NCBI RefSeq assembly: GCF_905115235.1 | Contig: NC_051852.1 | Coordinates: 79,654,374 to 79,718,373 of the forward strand | Origin: Hermetia illucens | Taxonomy: Eukaryota; Arthropoda; Insecta; Diptera; Stratiomyidae | Length of the DNA stretch: 64,000 bases | Direction of reading: 5' to 3' | Shown here: positions 32,401 through 44,108 of the stretch, in pieces | Layout of the letters: the number at the start of each line of letters is the position of its first letter | How positions within the stretch are numbered: position 1 is the stretch's first letter | The notes under the pieces: generated by a model | The model's database searches: none | What the model saw: the letters and a program-made list of their open reading frames with translations, nothing else | What the model was told of the DNA's origin: nothing | Program-made: the position numbers and the translations under genes

Positions 32401-34070
32401 ACTAGCTAGAGCTAGGTAATCGCAATGGAAGTACCGGGGGGTCTCCCCCCTCTTCTCCACAACTTCGACGATGTAGGGCATACTGAGACTGAAAGAATGG
32501 TCTTCTATGGGCTAGTGACCCGTGCAGACCGCCGTAATTCGGTTTTATTACAAGCGGGCGCAGGCGGTGAGCCTTCGCCATCTGACAGTCGAAAGCGAGA
32601 TATCAGCTGTACTCGCAGAAGAGCTGCCAAGAACAGAACTCCGCCTGGTCAAGCTGTCAACCCGCTCACTCCCGTCTATGTTCCTATGACCAGAAACAGA
32701 GAGGAGGGTGACCTTGAGCGCGCCGCCCGGACTGCTCAGCGCGTTTCTGCATTGCCCCACTAGCCCGGAAGATGTTATCGCCAAGTACAAGGCCTTAATG
32801 GACGCTTGCCTATCGGACAGACTGACTATATTACGTTTGGGGCTGGCATCATGCCCCAGCCATCAACAGGCTTCCAGTATTGCCAGTACTTCCGCTTGGA
32901 TAACACTGGCGAAACCTGAGAAACCATACAGCTCGATACACTGTGTGTACTCAGGAAAAAACTAGCGCCAACTACACAAACCATCTTTGATTCATCGATG
33001 AAGAATACTGTGTCATAGTCTTTCACTCTGCCCTGGTTGGAAAGTCCACAGCAAAGTTCTTCGTGAAGTTCAGTTTGCGCGTGACATAGTCCATGAGGAA
33101 TGCCCAAATTTCCCTTGGTACTTCGTCTAGGATGTTATTAGAGCTTTGTTGTCCAGCATCTGACGACACTGCACGCTACAACGTATTTAATGTGCAGATC
33201 TATGAGGAGGAGATGTAGGAGTACATTGAGAGCATCTGTCGGGCAGGACTGCAGAGCTCCAGGAGAAGTTTCTTTCTACTGTACCTATTGTACTTTTTGC
33301 TCAAAACCTGCTACCATACGACAGAGCCGTACGTTAGGATTGGACGCAAAACAACTGTGTACATCCAAAGAACCATCCTCGCCCGGAGAACCCATTTCTT
33401 TGGAAAGGTTCTCTTGCAGGCATGGAAGGCTATACAGGCCTTCTTAACCCTGAACTCTATGTTCAATCCCCTATTTAGCTTTGTACCCAGGATTACACCC
33501 AGATACTTTACATTAGAGGAAAGAACCATTGTTTATTCATTCAGCCGCGGCAGGTGGAATTCAGGTCTTGGTGGTGAATAGCATCAGTTCCATTTTGGTT
33601 GGGTTTATACCGAGTCCTCATCTTGCGGTCCACAAGCACACCTTTTCTTTCATGATGTCGCTCTTAATGGACGGAAACATCCCTGTCCAATATTCGCAAA
33701 ATTTCGTCCATCGCTATTAACCAAGCACCGGAGAGATGGCGCCACCGTGGAGCGTGTCTCTGTTCACAGCTCTGGTCAAGTGGTTACCTCCCAGATCCGG
33801 CTGCATTATCCTGGTTCTTAGCATGGATATAATCCAATGCGTAAGATACCCCTCCAATCCAGTTCTGGTCGAGGCTTCCTTGATGGCGTTGACGCTAATG
33901 TTGTTGAATGATCCCTCTATTTCCAAGAAGGCAGCTAGGGAATACTGATTGTACTGCAGTGACCGCTCAACCATGCCAATTAACTCGTGGAGAACGGTTT
34001 GTGGATTTGCCTTTGAGGTAGGCATGCTGGGATTTAAAGGAAAGCGTTCTTTGCATAATCGCTCTTAAAT
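32400..34070 (-). mobile_element. LOA/I-like LINE relic b (minus strand)
   Basis: On the minus strand, reverse transcriptase pieces read HAYLKGKST and LAAFLEIEGSFNNISV (motif A region). GGAISPVLG, SNVKYLGVILGTKLNRGLNI and RPILTYGSVVW follow. RNase H pieces come next: VFFIDESKM, and SGHRNIDGSERVDSLTRRSS near 32680. The domain order fits a LINE carrying RNase H. It is more diverged than the 39.6-kb copy and has many breaks. Confidence 0.7.
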
Positions 34071-34109
34071 AGATGACCAGGACTTGCTTTAGGGTCTTCA
34101 ACACGCTGT

Positions 34110-34735
34110 GGTGTGGTGAAACCTGCCCGCTTTCGGTATGCTTCAAAGAAGCCATTGCTTTCTCAAACAAATATAGAGAAAAAAACGATTTGAATATCCT
34201 CAAGAGTTTTGTGAATAAGACAGAAAAACTTTGGAAAACCGTTATTTTTTGCGATGAATCTAAATTCAAAATTTTCGGCTCCGATGGCGCCTATAACTAT
34301 TGAGATATTGAGAGGGGTGGTCACTGCCTAAAAAAACCATAATATTTAGGCGGCAGTTAAAGACGCGATGGTAGAATCATGATGGGGGCTGCTACGGGGC
34401 CCACAGAACCAGGATTACTGCGTATAATCCAAGAAAACGTCACTTAAATACGTTTAATTTTCATACCAAGCCATTACTTACCTACCAGCTATGGTTGCAA
34501 AATTAGGCTTGTCATCTGAAATAATGTTAAATAATTACAATGATTCCAAACACACACCCAGGGTCGCTAAAAAATAGGTCCTCTATAATATCAAAAGGAC
34601 TCTTGCTTAGCCACCTGGGAACCCGGATTTAAATCTGATAGAGTACTTATGGGCACATGTCGAAAAAGAGCCACGCAAAGAGAATTAAATGGCAAAAAGG
34701 ACTTGAAGGATTACAGGATATCTGAAGGTCTTTTC
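34110..34735 (+). mobile_element. Tc1-like DNA transposon relic
   Basis: The plus strand encodes ILKSFVNKTEKLWKTVIFCD then ESKFKIFGSDG, the first catalytic aspartate region of Tc1 transposases. Further on, GGSxRRDGRIMMGAATG corresponds to the GGGSVMVWG motif. Near 34640 a degraded DLNPIE-LW region is seen as SDRVLMGTC in another frame. It has several stops and frame breaks, and no inverted ends could be assigned. Confidence 0.7.
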
Positions 34736-35095
34736 CTGCAGAGGGGGACGAAATTTTTTGGAGAATATGACCGTGTGGGCTATCAAATGAAAGGGCTCAA
34801 TTAGTACTTTTCCGGAGTGGTTCCATTTATGATATGGGTTGTAACATAGGGGAGTGAGGGCTCAAAATGTGAGTCCCAAAAAGAAACAGGTCTAGTTCTC
34901 AGAACCTATTCAACTGGAAAATTTGAAAGAAATCACAATGATGCATCTATATGAAATCTAGACCTCGAAATACAACCCATTCCGATATCTGCTCGAATAA
35001 AGTTAATAATAGCATCTTACCATATTTTAGAAATTTACCTGAAAACCTCCTTCACTTCATACTGCAAGTATAAAATTATCATATGTGCGGCGGGT
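34736..35095 (+). repeat. GTCT-type interspersed repeat, internal fragment
   Basis: Diverged body segment: GAGGGGGACGAAATTTTTTG, TATCAAATGAAAGGGCTCAA, TTAGTACTTTTCCGG and AAAGTTAATAATAGCATCTT. Both ends are missing. Confidence 0.6.
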
Positions 35096-35539
35096 CACAA
35101 GGGGACATATTAGTTTTCCTTTTTTAGTTTTTCGTTAGTTACTTGTATATCAGTATCAACTACTACTATATATTTGTATATGCCAAAGAAGTTTGCGAGT
35201 AGTATCCAATTAAGGTAAATGAGTAAGTTAGTACCAGTAGTATTCAATTTCCTTACATATGTATAAATATATGCACGTATGCTTTAGTGCACGGAGTAAA
35301 GAGGAGATATTGAGATGCTTTTGATCAGTTAAGGATATATATGTACATGTATGCGCCAGTGTGCGGTATAGACAATGTTTCATTGTTTAGGATGAGCACA
35401 ATATCCGTCTTTAATTTATAAATAAATGGAGAAATCTTTTGAATTCTTAGCTATGTACGAATTGATCGGTAAAATTTCCATGCTTTTCTAATTTCTGCTA
35501 GTTTTAATTTGCGAGTGGCTACTTGGTCTTGAATTGAGA
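35096..35539. other. no feature seen
   Basis: AT-rich, with scattered ATGTATAT-like steps. Nothing codes here. Confidence 0.35.
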
Positions 35540-36412
35540 ATGTTGAAATGAAGGTCTGTGAAAAGACATGCCCAGAAGTTACTCGACGATAAAACGCTAA
35601 CCAATTGGCAAAATTACAAGAATGCCAACCGGGAAGCAAGGAGAACGATCGCTGTCACCCGAGCGGTCCATTACAAAGATGTTTCCGATAAACTGGACAC
35701 AGGCTGGCGAGAGAGATTTGTATCGATTGGCCGAAAACCGACACAAACGCATACAAGATATCGAACACTTCTCTATCGTTAGTCATAAGAAGGGTACTTT
35801 GCTTACCGATCGACGAGTCTCGACGGATGGTGGCAAGAATCTTTCGAGCAGGTTTTCACGGAAGAATTTGTTCATCCTTCACCATCTGGCTGGTAAAAAG
35901 GAACCACAGTTCCCATATGGAAAAAGAAAGGTGGTCTAGCAGAATGTTCAAATTACCATCCGATCCGGTTATTTCCCCATACCATGATGATTTTTGAACG
36001 TATTCTTGACAACGGTAGCCCCAAAATCGTCCAAATAGCCGTTAATCAAGCTTGGTTTGTCAAGAACTGCGGAACTACCAACGCAATACACGCTGTCTGG
36101 TTACTCATGCAGAACCATCGTGAGAAGCATCGCCCTCGTTACATTGCATTTCTGAATGTAAAGAAACCGTTCGGCCGTGTACCACTGTCTAGTATGCTCT
36201 TCAATAACACCTAATGTCAAAAGAACTCGTGCGCTGGGTTAAATTACTATACCACGACCCAAAAAGAAAAGTCCAAAGTGGGGCGAGTGTATCAAAACCA
36301 CTTCGTGTCTCTGTTGGTGTTCATCACGAAAGCCTCCTTTCACCACTCCTTTTTAAGGTTTTGTGTAAACACAAAACCTTATTAAAATCGGTATACTGTC
36401 TGTCTGTCTGTC

Positions 36413-36444
<32 letters not shown>

Positions 36445-37930
36445 ACACGCATTTTTCTCGGATACGGTTGTAGCGATTGACACCAAATTTGGTAGAAGGG
36501 TGTAAACTGTGAACGCTCATGCATATAGTGATTTACATCCTTTTACGATGAATTTAAGGGGGGGTCCCCATACATGCAAAAGGGGGGTGTAAATTTTTTT
36601 TCAAATATAGTCATGTGGGGTATCAAATTATAGGTCTCGGTTAGTACTTTTCGAAGCCGGTGTTAGTTTTGAATTCTGTTGAAAAGGTGGGGAGTGCGGG
36701 GGGTTGACAATGGTCATTTTTTTAACGAACCCATTCTCAGAAACTACCAAACCGAAAAATCTGAAAAAAATCAGGGGGCTGCCACTATATGGTGCCTAGG
36801 CTCCGAAATACTCTCCATACCGATACCTGTTCAAATAAAGTTAATAATAGTGTATTACTATAATTTTTAGTAATTGACAGGAAAACCCACCTTAAGATCA
36901 CCCTAGAATCACAAAATTTTGCAGCAATGTAGGCTACAGTATGGAGCATGATCCTGCCAAATCTCACTATTATTAACAAAGTTACACTAGGTCAAAGCTG
37001 CCGCTCCTCTGCAAATTAAAGACTATGAATGTCAATATCACTTGAAAGTGGCTATTTTCATGCATATTTTACGTGCTACATGCTAATGGGGCAAATGCCC
37101 ACTCAAATCTCTTTATAAAAGAAATACACAAAACCTTTCATACCTGAAGCGTCTAGCTTCCGGTTTCCCGACTTGTTGTTCTTATTATAGAGACTATCAC
37201 ACGGGGCATTCAGCACCCTATACACTGCTTTATGCAGATGGTATTGTCTTAGTATCTAACAGCAGTAATGACTTCGATCAACTTGTCCAATAATGGAATA
37301 ATCGCTTCATGCAACACGGTCTCCAATTGAATCTGAATAAAACTGAATTTTTGCCGACCTTCGCCATGAAACAGGCTCTATCACTGTCAGTGGCAGTGAC
37401 CTGCCCAGAACTGTGCGATTTAAATATCTCGGATCAATGCTGTCAGCCAATGAGGAACTGCATTGTAAAATTGCTTCACACATTAGCCAAACCTGGATGA
37501 AGTTAGGTTCCACAACTGGTGTTCTTTGTGATCGACGTATCAACGAACATCGCACTACAAACTTAAAATTTACTGCAATATCGTCCGCCCTGTCGCCCTC
37601 TGGCCGAATATAAAAGCCAATGAACGGCGTCTCGCGGTAACGGAGACAAAGACCTTGCGATGGGCTAATGTCGCCTTAATCACATCCGCGATCGGTATGG
37701 AGTTGCAACGATCATCGAAAAATAGCGAGGGAGGCGTCTTCGATGGTACGATCACGTAATTCGCGTTAACGAAATTTCACAAGTGAAGATTGGTCTGAAC
37801 ATCGAAGTTGATGGCAAGCGGCCAAAAGCCAGGCCGACGACACGCTGGATGGGGATTTGACTTCAGCCAGATCAGGCAAATGACAGAATAATATACGCTA
37901 CTGACCGACCGAGGAGGAAGTTCTAGTGAA
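35540..37930 (+). mobile_element. RTE-like LINE relic, split by a repeat insertion
   Basis: Pieces read in order: KRHAQKLLDDKTLTNWQNYK (linker after the endonuclease), then RYIAFLNVKKPFGRVPLSSM (motif A region; usual KAFDRVP is KPFGRVP). Next are LVRWVKLLYHDPKRKVQSGA, SVGVHHESLLSPLLF, then after the insertion LLYADGIVLVS (YADD is YADG). FKYLGSMLSANEELHCKIAS and STGVLCDRRINEH complete the set. The clade is judged from these motifs. The relic is interrupted at 36355-37177 and has several frame breaks. Confidence 0.78.
36355..37177 (+). repeat. GTCT-type interspersed repeat, copy 6 (full length, inside a LINE)
   Basis: An 823-bp copy with the terminal palindrome, an expanded GTCT/GTCC tract and the CCGGTTTCCCGACTTGTT end. 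Its insertion point is exact. Removing it rejoins the LINE codons as SPLLFVLIIETIT, so the original site was CTCCTTTTT/GTTCTTATT, with no or at most a 2-bp (TT/AA) duplication. Confidence 0.92.
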
Positions 37931-39599
37931 TAAAAATCCCACATAAGATTTCCACCTGCTCAAGAAAAAAAGGTAATGAACGGATTTTAATAAAGTTGAG
38001 TTTTGTAAAAAACTTTAAAAATTTCCCTGTAATTACCTGGTGCGACAGATATTTTTCTAGGGCTATTCAAGAAAAATTCAGAAAATTGCAAGTCTCTAGC
38101 TTAATTTAAAAGTCGTTTTACACGATAGAAGTAACTGATACGAGCCACTAAAACCGAGTACTCCCTTTTAGTACTCTCCCTGCCTAAATTGGTATTCTAT
38201 TTTCCAGTAAAGTGCATTCATGCCAGTCGAGTGAATAGAATGTGATCCCATTTACTGGCACGAGTTCTTTTCCCCGCCAATAACTCTCCACTACAATGCT
38301 GGACTGTAGGAGGCCGATTACGCCTTCCGTGTGGTTAGTAGAGTGCTACTGAAGTCATTAATAGTGCGAGTTACATCCTGTAACCATGAGTCACACGCAA
38401 CTGATGTTACAACGTGGCAGAACCCACTGATAAGAAACGTAATGAATGTGACTGAACGACTGGACAACAATGATAAGATTTTTCAGCGGAACAGATAAGG
38501 AAAGTATCGATAAACAATCTATAATAGAAGACAAACCGACAAACATTAATGTTCGTGTTGATAACCAATTTGAAGAAGGAATTGATAAAGAATTTATAGA
38601 TAAAAATAAGAATCTGGAATTTAAAAAGGATATAAATAGAGTAGACGGATGGAAGATAAGTTCAATAAAGGAGTTAGTTCAAAGATTTTCCATTTTTTTT
38701 TCGACCAAACTCGCGCAGCTTAGTTGACCGTGTGGTTAGTTAAAATGACCAAATGGGGTGAAGATACCACTTTTAAATTTGTAGAAGTATATATGTTTTT
38801 GGAAAATGAAGCAGAGCGAATACAGTCCTTGGCTAAACAATTAAATTCGCGCCGTAATAATGTTTATTGGTCGGAATTACGTAATTATTTTACAGTAATG
38901 AAACGCTGGTCCTTTTTCCAGGGTTGAAAGTACAAAAAGACGATTCAGAGGTGTGGAAGGTGCCGTTTATTAATGTGCTTTAGGTAAATTGACAGTGTCC
39001 TTTGGGTGTCTTAATTAAAAAATATTTGTTAGTTTTCTTTCGATTGTAAAGTTTTGTGGAAGTAGATAATGAAATAGTAGTGAGATTGGTGTATTTGCAA
39101 AAATTATAGTAAAAAAAAAAAAAACTAATCAAAAACTGATGTATCCAAAGAAAAAGACGTGCGATTTCTGCGCTACTGAGAACAGGGAATCACTCAATGA
39201 AAGAAATTTTCCGTCTTCAGGGAGTTTCACCTTATGTAGTGGTCCAGATCTCGAGTAAAATAAAGCAAAATCCACCTGTGATTTCTACAAGGCGGGCAAA
39301 TTGTGGACACAACAGAAAATTGTGGCATTTGCTAGTGTGAACCACAGGGCTCCTTTGTGGATTGGGTTCATGATACTGGCATAGAGATTGGAGAATGCCG
39401 GCTTTCAACGGAGGCGGCCCATAAAAAACATGCAATAAAAAAAAAAGCGAGACTTAAACTTGTTAAAGAATATTCAAAATTCGGTGGAGAATATTGCGGT
39501 TTCGTCCAGGGCAGAGGCAATTCATCAGACGCTGCCCCACCTCTGCCCTGGGAGCAGCGTTACCGAAGTGGATACAAGGTGGTATTTGCTCCCTTTTAT
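37931..39599. other. unassigned; two adjacent open frames
   Basis: A short family-end scrap lies at about 37990-38025 (GGATTTTAATAAAGTTGAG). Open frames 38470-38727 and 38724-38927 encode a charged segment, then WGEDTTFKFVEVYMFLENEA. The second faintly recalls the start of MADF/SANT-like domains. Neither is long enough to call a gene. Confidence 0.25.
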
Positions 39600-42270
39600 T
39601 GACTCAACTCGTTATAACACCTTATGGAAGCCAATAGGTTTGTCAAAAGGCGGACGGAAGAGGAGCTCGATGAGTCCTGCATTAATAAAACCACTAGGCT
39701 TCCAGCCAAGCGACTTCTGGACCGTTCTTGTAGAAGTAATAAGTCCAATGTGATGACTCGGCCAAGTTGGACTCTCTCAGAAAACCTGACGGTTCTTTCA
39801 CGAGCTCCAGACTGGATTCCGTACAGACCCTCCTGGAAGGACACCACCCGAGAGAACGGGTGAGAGAAGTGGCAGGAGGAGAGTTGACGGTTCTTGCAAC
39901 CCCTTCAACACGCAAGTGCTGCAAGGGGAACTGGAACACTGCGAAAGCGGTTGTTACCCATGAAAAGATGAGAGCTGCCATACTGTCCTTTTCAAAGCAC
40001 CTGGCATGGATGGCATCTATCTGGCAATGCTAAAGGAGGGTATGGATCTCTTTCTCTGGGCTACGTGCCTTCCTCTTGGCAAAAGGTTAAGGTAGTCTTC
40101 ATACTGAAACCTGGAAAAGATGAATATTCTAATCCAAAGAACTTCAGACAGATCACCTTGACTTCATTCTTGCTGAAAGGTTTGGAGAGACTGGTGGAGC
40201 GTCACATTCGTGGAAACGCACTTAGGTGGCACCCACTTAATCAAAACCAATATGCTTACCAGCGTGGAAAGTCCTGTGAGTCTGCTCTTCATTTTTTGGT
40301 CACAAAGATAGAGGATGCAACTTTGAATGGTGAGTACGCGATGGGGGTGTTCATGGACATTGAAGGAGCTTTTGACTGTGCGGCTTTTCAAAAATTGTGT
40401 GATGCTACCAGAGAGCATGGTGTTGAATATGTTTTGATTAAGTGGGTCCATGCCATGTTAACGCAGACATTGCTGTGCGAAGAGGTGTGTGTCGATTGCT
40501 ATCTGACTGCAGAAGCAACGAAGGGCTGCCCCCAAGGAGGTGTGTTTTCGCCACTTCTGTGGAGTATGCTGATCGACTCACTACTATACGAACTGCAAAA
40601 TTTGCCAATACACGCCCAAGCTTATGCTGATGACGTGGCTGTGCTTGCTATTAATCGGGATCTTGGAATGGTTCGTAGGAATATACAACGTGCCCTTGAT
40701 TTGATAGACAGTTGGTGCCTCAGATATGGTCTTTCAGTTAATCCAAAAAAACCACAATGGTATTATTCACAAAAACGAAAAAAGTGGATGGACTTTGCCT
40801 CCCTCAGATGAGGGGTACTACCCCTCAACTCTCCGAAGAAATGAAATATCTGGGAGTCACTCTAGATAAAAAACTTCTTTGGAACAAACATGTAGAGGTA
40901 AAGATGAAACGAGCTCCCACAGCTTATGGGCTGTGCCTCGCATGGGGACTCAGACTTCATGTGGTAATGTGGATATATGTTGTCATCATTAGGCCGATGT
41001 TCGTATATGCATCCGTAGTATGGTGGGTTAAGGTGAGAAAAAAAGATGTTAACCGTAAACTAGCCGCACTGCAAAGAACTGTGTGTCTGGGTATCGCTGG
41101 TGCCATGAGCACCACATTCGGCGCAGCTCTGAATGCACTACCCAATTTGCAGCCCCTGGATATATTTATTGAAAGCACTGCAATGAGAACAGCTCATAGA
41201 CTAATTCGATTAGATATATGCGGAAACAACGGATGTGGGGGGCACAGAGCGTTGCAAGGGTTACTGGGAGAACTCAATCCAGTTCTTACAATGCCTTCCG
41301 ATTCTCGTGTCCCCATACATCTGTTTGGTAGAAGATATGAAGTTACCCTGAAGCATAGAGAGAACTGGGAAGTCCCAGAGCAATGCGTGGCGCGATATAC
41401 GGAAGTCTTCTACATCGATGGCTCAAAAACAAAAGAGGGTTCTGGAGCCGGAGTCTACCTCTCGAATAAAAACGAGAAGTGGGCTTTTCCTTTGGAATAA
41501 TATGCAACGGTTTTTCCTGCCGAAGTTTATGCGATACTAAGGGCGGCAAACTTGATGATTGAGGCAGGCGCATCGCAATCTGCAGTGATAGCCAAGCTGC
41601 ATTGAGGGCGTTGAGTATTCCTTTGATCAATTCGAAAATCGTTCAGGAATGCAGAAACCGTTTGAACTCTCTCTCTAGATTCAATACGGTGGAACACTCT
41701 GGGTACCTGGTCACTGTGGCGTAGAGGGAAATGAAATCTCGGATGCTTTAGCAAAAAAGGGATCAATCTCCCCTATGCCGGGGCCGGAACCAGCAATTGG
41801 AATATCAGTAGCATTGGCTAAGTCTGTTGGGGAATTAGCTTCCCACAATGACAGGTGGCAGAGCCTAAATGCTGCTCCACACGCCAAACTTTTCCTGCCA
41901 GAACCGAATATGCGTATCGCAAAGTTTTTCCTATCGAAAAGCAGGAGGATTTGCAGGTGTATAGTAGGCATTCTGAAAGGCTATAATTCACTAGCTGGGC
42001 ATATGTTTAGAATAGAAATTACTCAAGATGATACGTGTCCCTCCTGTAATGAGGAAGCGAAATCCACGGAGCGTTTCCTATGTGAATGCCTATGGACGCA
42101 GCAGTCATCAGATATTTGGTGCCGATCTTCTCCAGTTGCGACAGGTAGCATCACATCCACTAACGGAAATCCTGCAATACGTTAACGAATCCGGAATATT
42201 CCGTTAGACGGGGTGGCGAGTACAATGGGCCAACACGACCTGAGTGCGCAGAAGCTGTAGCTTCTCCTCC
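39600..42270 (+). mobile_element. LOA/I-like LINE relic c (RT and RNase H)
   Basis: 5'-truncated. The linker starts near 39755 (LDSLRKPDGSFTSSRLDSVQ). RT motifs at 40065-40811 include GVFMDIEGAFDC, KGCPQGGVFSPLLW and AYADDVAVLA. The thumb reads EMKYLGVTLDKKLLWNKHVE. The RNase H domain starts YIDGSKTKEGSGAGVYL (about 41412) and, after stops and a frame change, ends with VPGHCGVEGNEISDALAKKG (about 41705). A C-terminal zinc-finger-like CPSCNEEAKSTERFLCEC lies near 42040. It is the longest of four related relics in the window. Confidence 0.85.
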
Positions 42271-42399
42271 ACCACACACACACAACTCAATTCCGGTCAT
42301 CATAAGGGAGACTTGTGGTCGTCGCGAAATTGGTGACCAAGAGTCAAAGAGCCTCGGTTGTGTGCTGGTATGCTGCTGCTGCAACTAGAATCAGTTGTG

Positions 42400-44108
42400 T
42401 ATTCTGGTGCAGTTACGACTGTTAGATTCCATAGTCAAACGAATCACTTTCGCGCTATTGGTTTTAGTGACCCAAGAGATCCACCATGAAAATTCATCGG
42501 AAACGTCGATGGGACTTACTAATGCAGGACATTGCTAAGCTGATTCAAATGATTCGAATCAGCAATGGCAATGCCAGCAGACGGGTGAGAAATAAAGTGC
42601 AGGAGTTTACAGGAACTATGCCACACCCAGCCTAACACCCGTAGCTAAACTTCTGGACACAGAAGTCTTCTGTTGTATGCAATCGGTTACGACGGTATGG
42701 GGGAAGTCACTTCAGACGTGTTCAGAATGCAACGTACGCGAGGAACCAGCGGAGTTTTTTCAAATCTCTCAACGAATCCTAACAGAGCGTCTAGACAGTA
42801 CAGTCTTCGATGACGGAAGCGAAACAAATTGAGGTAGAATTTTGTCGTTACCTGCCCAGCATACTGAGTGGGTTACCCCCGAAGGCATCCGCCGTGCTAC
42901 TACGCCTGCATCAATATTACGGATGTTACCGAAGAGGAGGGTCGACGAGCCATAAACAGCTCGAAGAACTAAAGAAGCCTTGGTCTGGATCGGGTGCAGA
43001 ATTTCTGGTATAGAAAAATTACCAGTATACACAGCCGGTTAGCACATAACATAAATCAGTCGAAGGTAATGAACGGTAAACACGTCAATTGTCTTTGGTA
43101 ACAATCTGTCGGTTGGCATATTTCGAACAGACGGCTGTGTGCTGGAGAGCTCTTTGCTGAGACAGAGGGTTTTATGTGTGCCATTCAGGATGGCGTGGTT
43201 GCCACTCGAACTTATAAAAGGCTTATAATAAAAGATCGGGTGGAGAACGTTCCGTGCAGAATGTTATTCGGGCATAGTATATCTAATAGGCAGTACTCAC
43301 ACTAAATAGACCAAACTTGCAAATGAATTGGAAAAGCTTTTCCGTACACATCATAGACCCCCAACATCTGTCAGTATCTACATGTGGTTTAATGACTATG
43401 ATGTGTTTGGATTAGCTAGATTAGCGCAATACATTTGCAAACCCATTTTATTTAGTGTTTAATACACCAACGGGCATAATGCTGTAATTCATCAACACCT
43501 TGCATACAAGCATGGCTGATCACGGGAATATATATATATATAAGCGCAGGCAGTACTTGACAGTTCTACTTACAATATGCATTGGGACAGGCAGTACCCA
43601 CACTCAATGGACCCGACTTGCGAATGTATTAGGAAAGCTTATCCGTACACTTCATAAGCCCTCAACATCTGGCAGTATTTACATGTGGTTTGATGCCTAT
43701 GATGTGTACGGATAAGCTTCCTCAATATATTCACAAGTCTGGGCCATTGAGTCTACTAGTTATTAGATGTACTGTGGAACCGGCTGATCGCCACATACCA
43801 CACAATAAGTCTCACGTGCTGTTAGTTGACAAGATGCGTCGCTACACATATATTATTGATTTTCCTATCCCCCTTAATAACAACATTGAACGCAAATACG
43901 TGGAGACGAAGAACTATGAGCCACTGGCTCGGGAAATCAAAGAAATTCGACATCTCGCGCGAGTGGTTTTAGTTCCCATAATATTGTCAGCTACAGGTAT
44001 TGAGTGTAAATCACTGATGGCTTCCCATGATTACCTGGGACTCTGTCACAGTCTGGTTCAAACAATGCACAAATACACCATCCTGCATATCTGCTCAATG
44101 TTTATTTA
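42400..44108 (+). mobile_element. R2/R4-like LINE relic with restriction-like endonuclease tail
   Basis: 42700-43020 encodes a linker like that before the RT of such elements (AEFLVEKLPVYTAG). The RT itself is missing. Then come FVCAIQDGVVATRTYKRLII-like text near 43170 and a C-terminal stretch at 43800-44109: SHVLLVDKMRRYTYIIDFPI, then PLNNNIERKYVE and VVLVPIILSATGI. The arrangement of a (P)D site, an 11-residue gap and a D resembles the restriction-like endonuclease of R2/R4-type elements, with the PD pair replaced by SH. It also contains an internal duplication (see next entry). Confidence 0.55.
43291..43715 (+). repeat. diverged internal direct duplication
   Basis: About 120 bases from 43291 (CAGTACTCACACTAAATAGA) recur from 43592 (CAGTACCCACACTCAATGGA) at an offset of 301 bases. 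Both carry a matching CTATGATGTGT end. The second copy stays open and encodes MWFDAYDVYG; the first reads MWFNDYDVFG. It lies inside the R2/R4-like relic. Confidence 0.75.

Noticed and set aside
38470-38927. Two adjacent open frames resembling a MADF/SANT-domain start
   Set aside because: The match rests on a few residues (WGEDTTFKFVEVY), the frames are short and no downstream motif follows.
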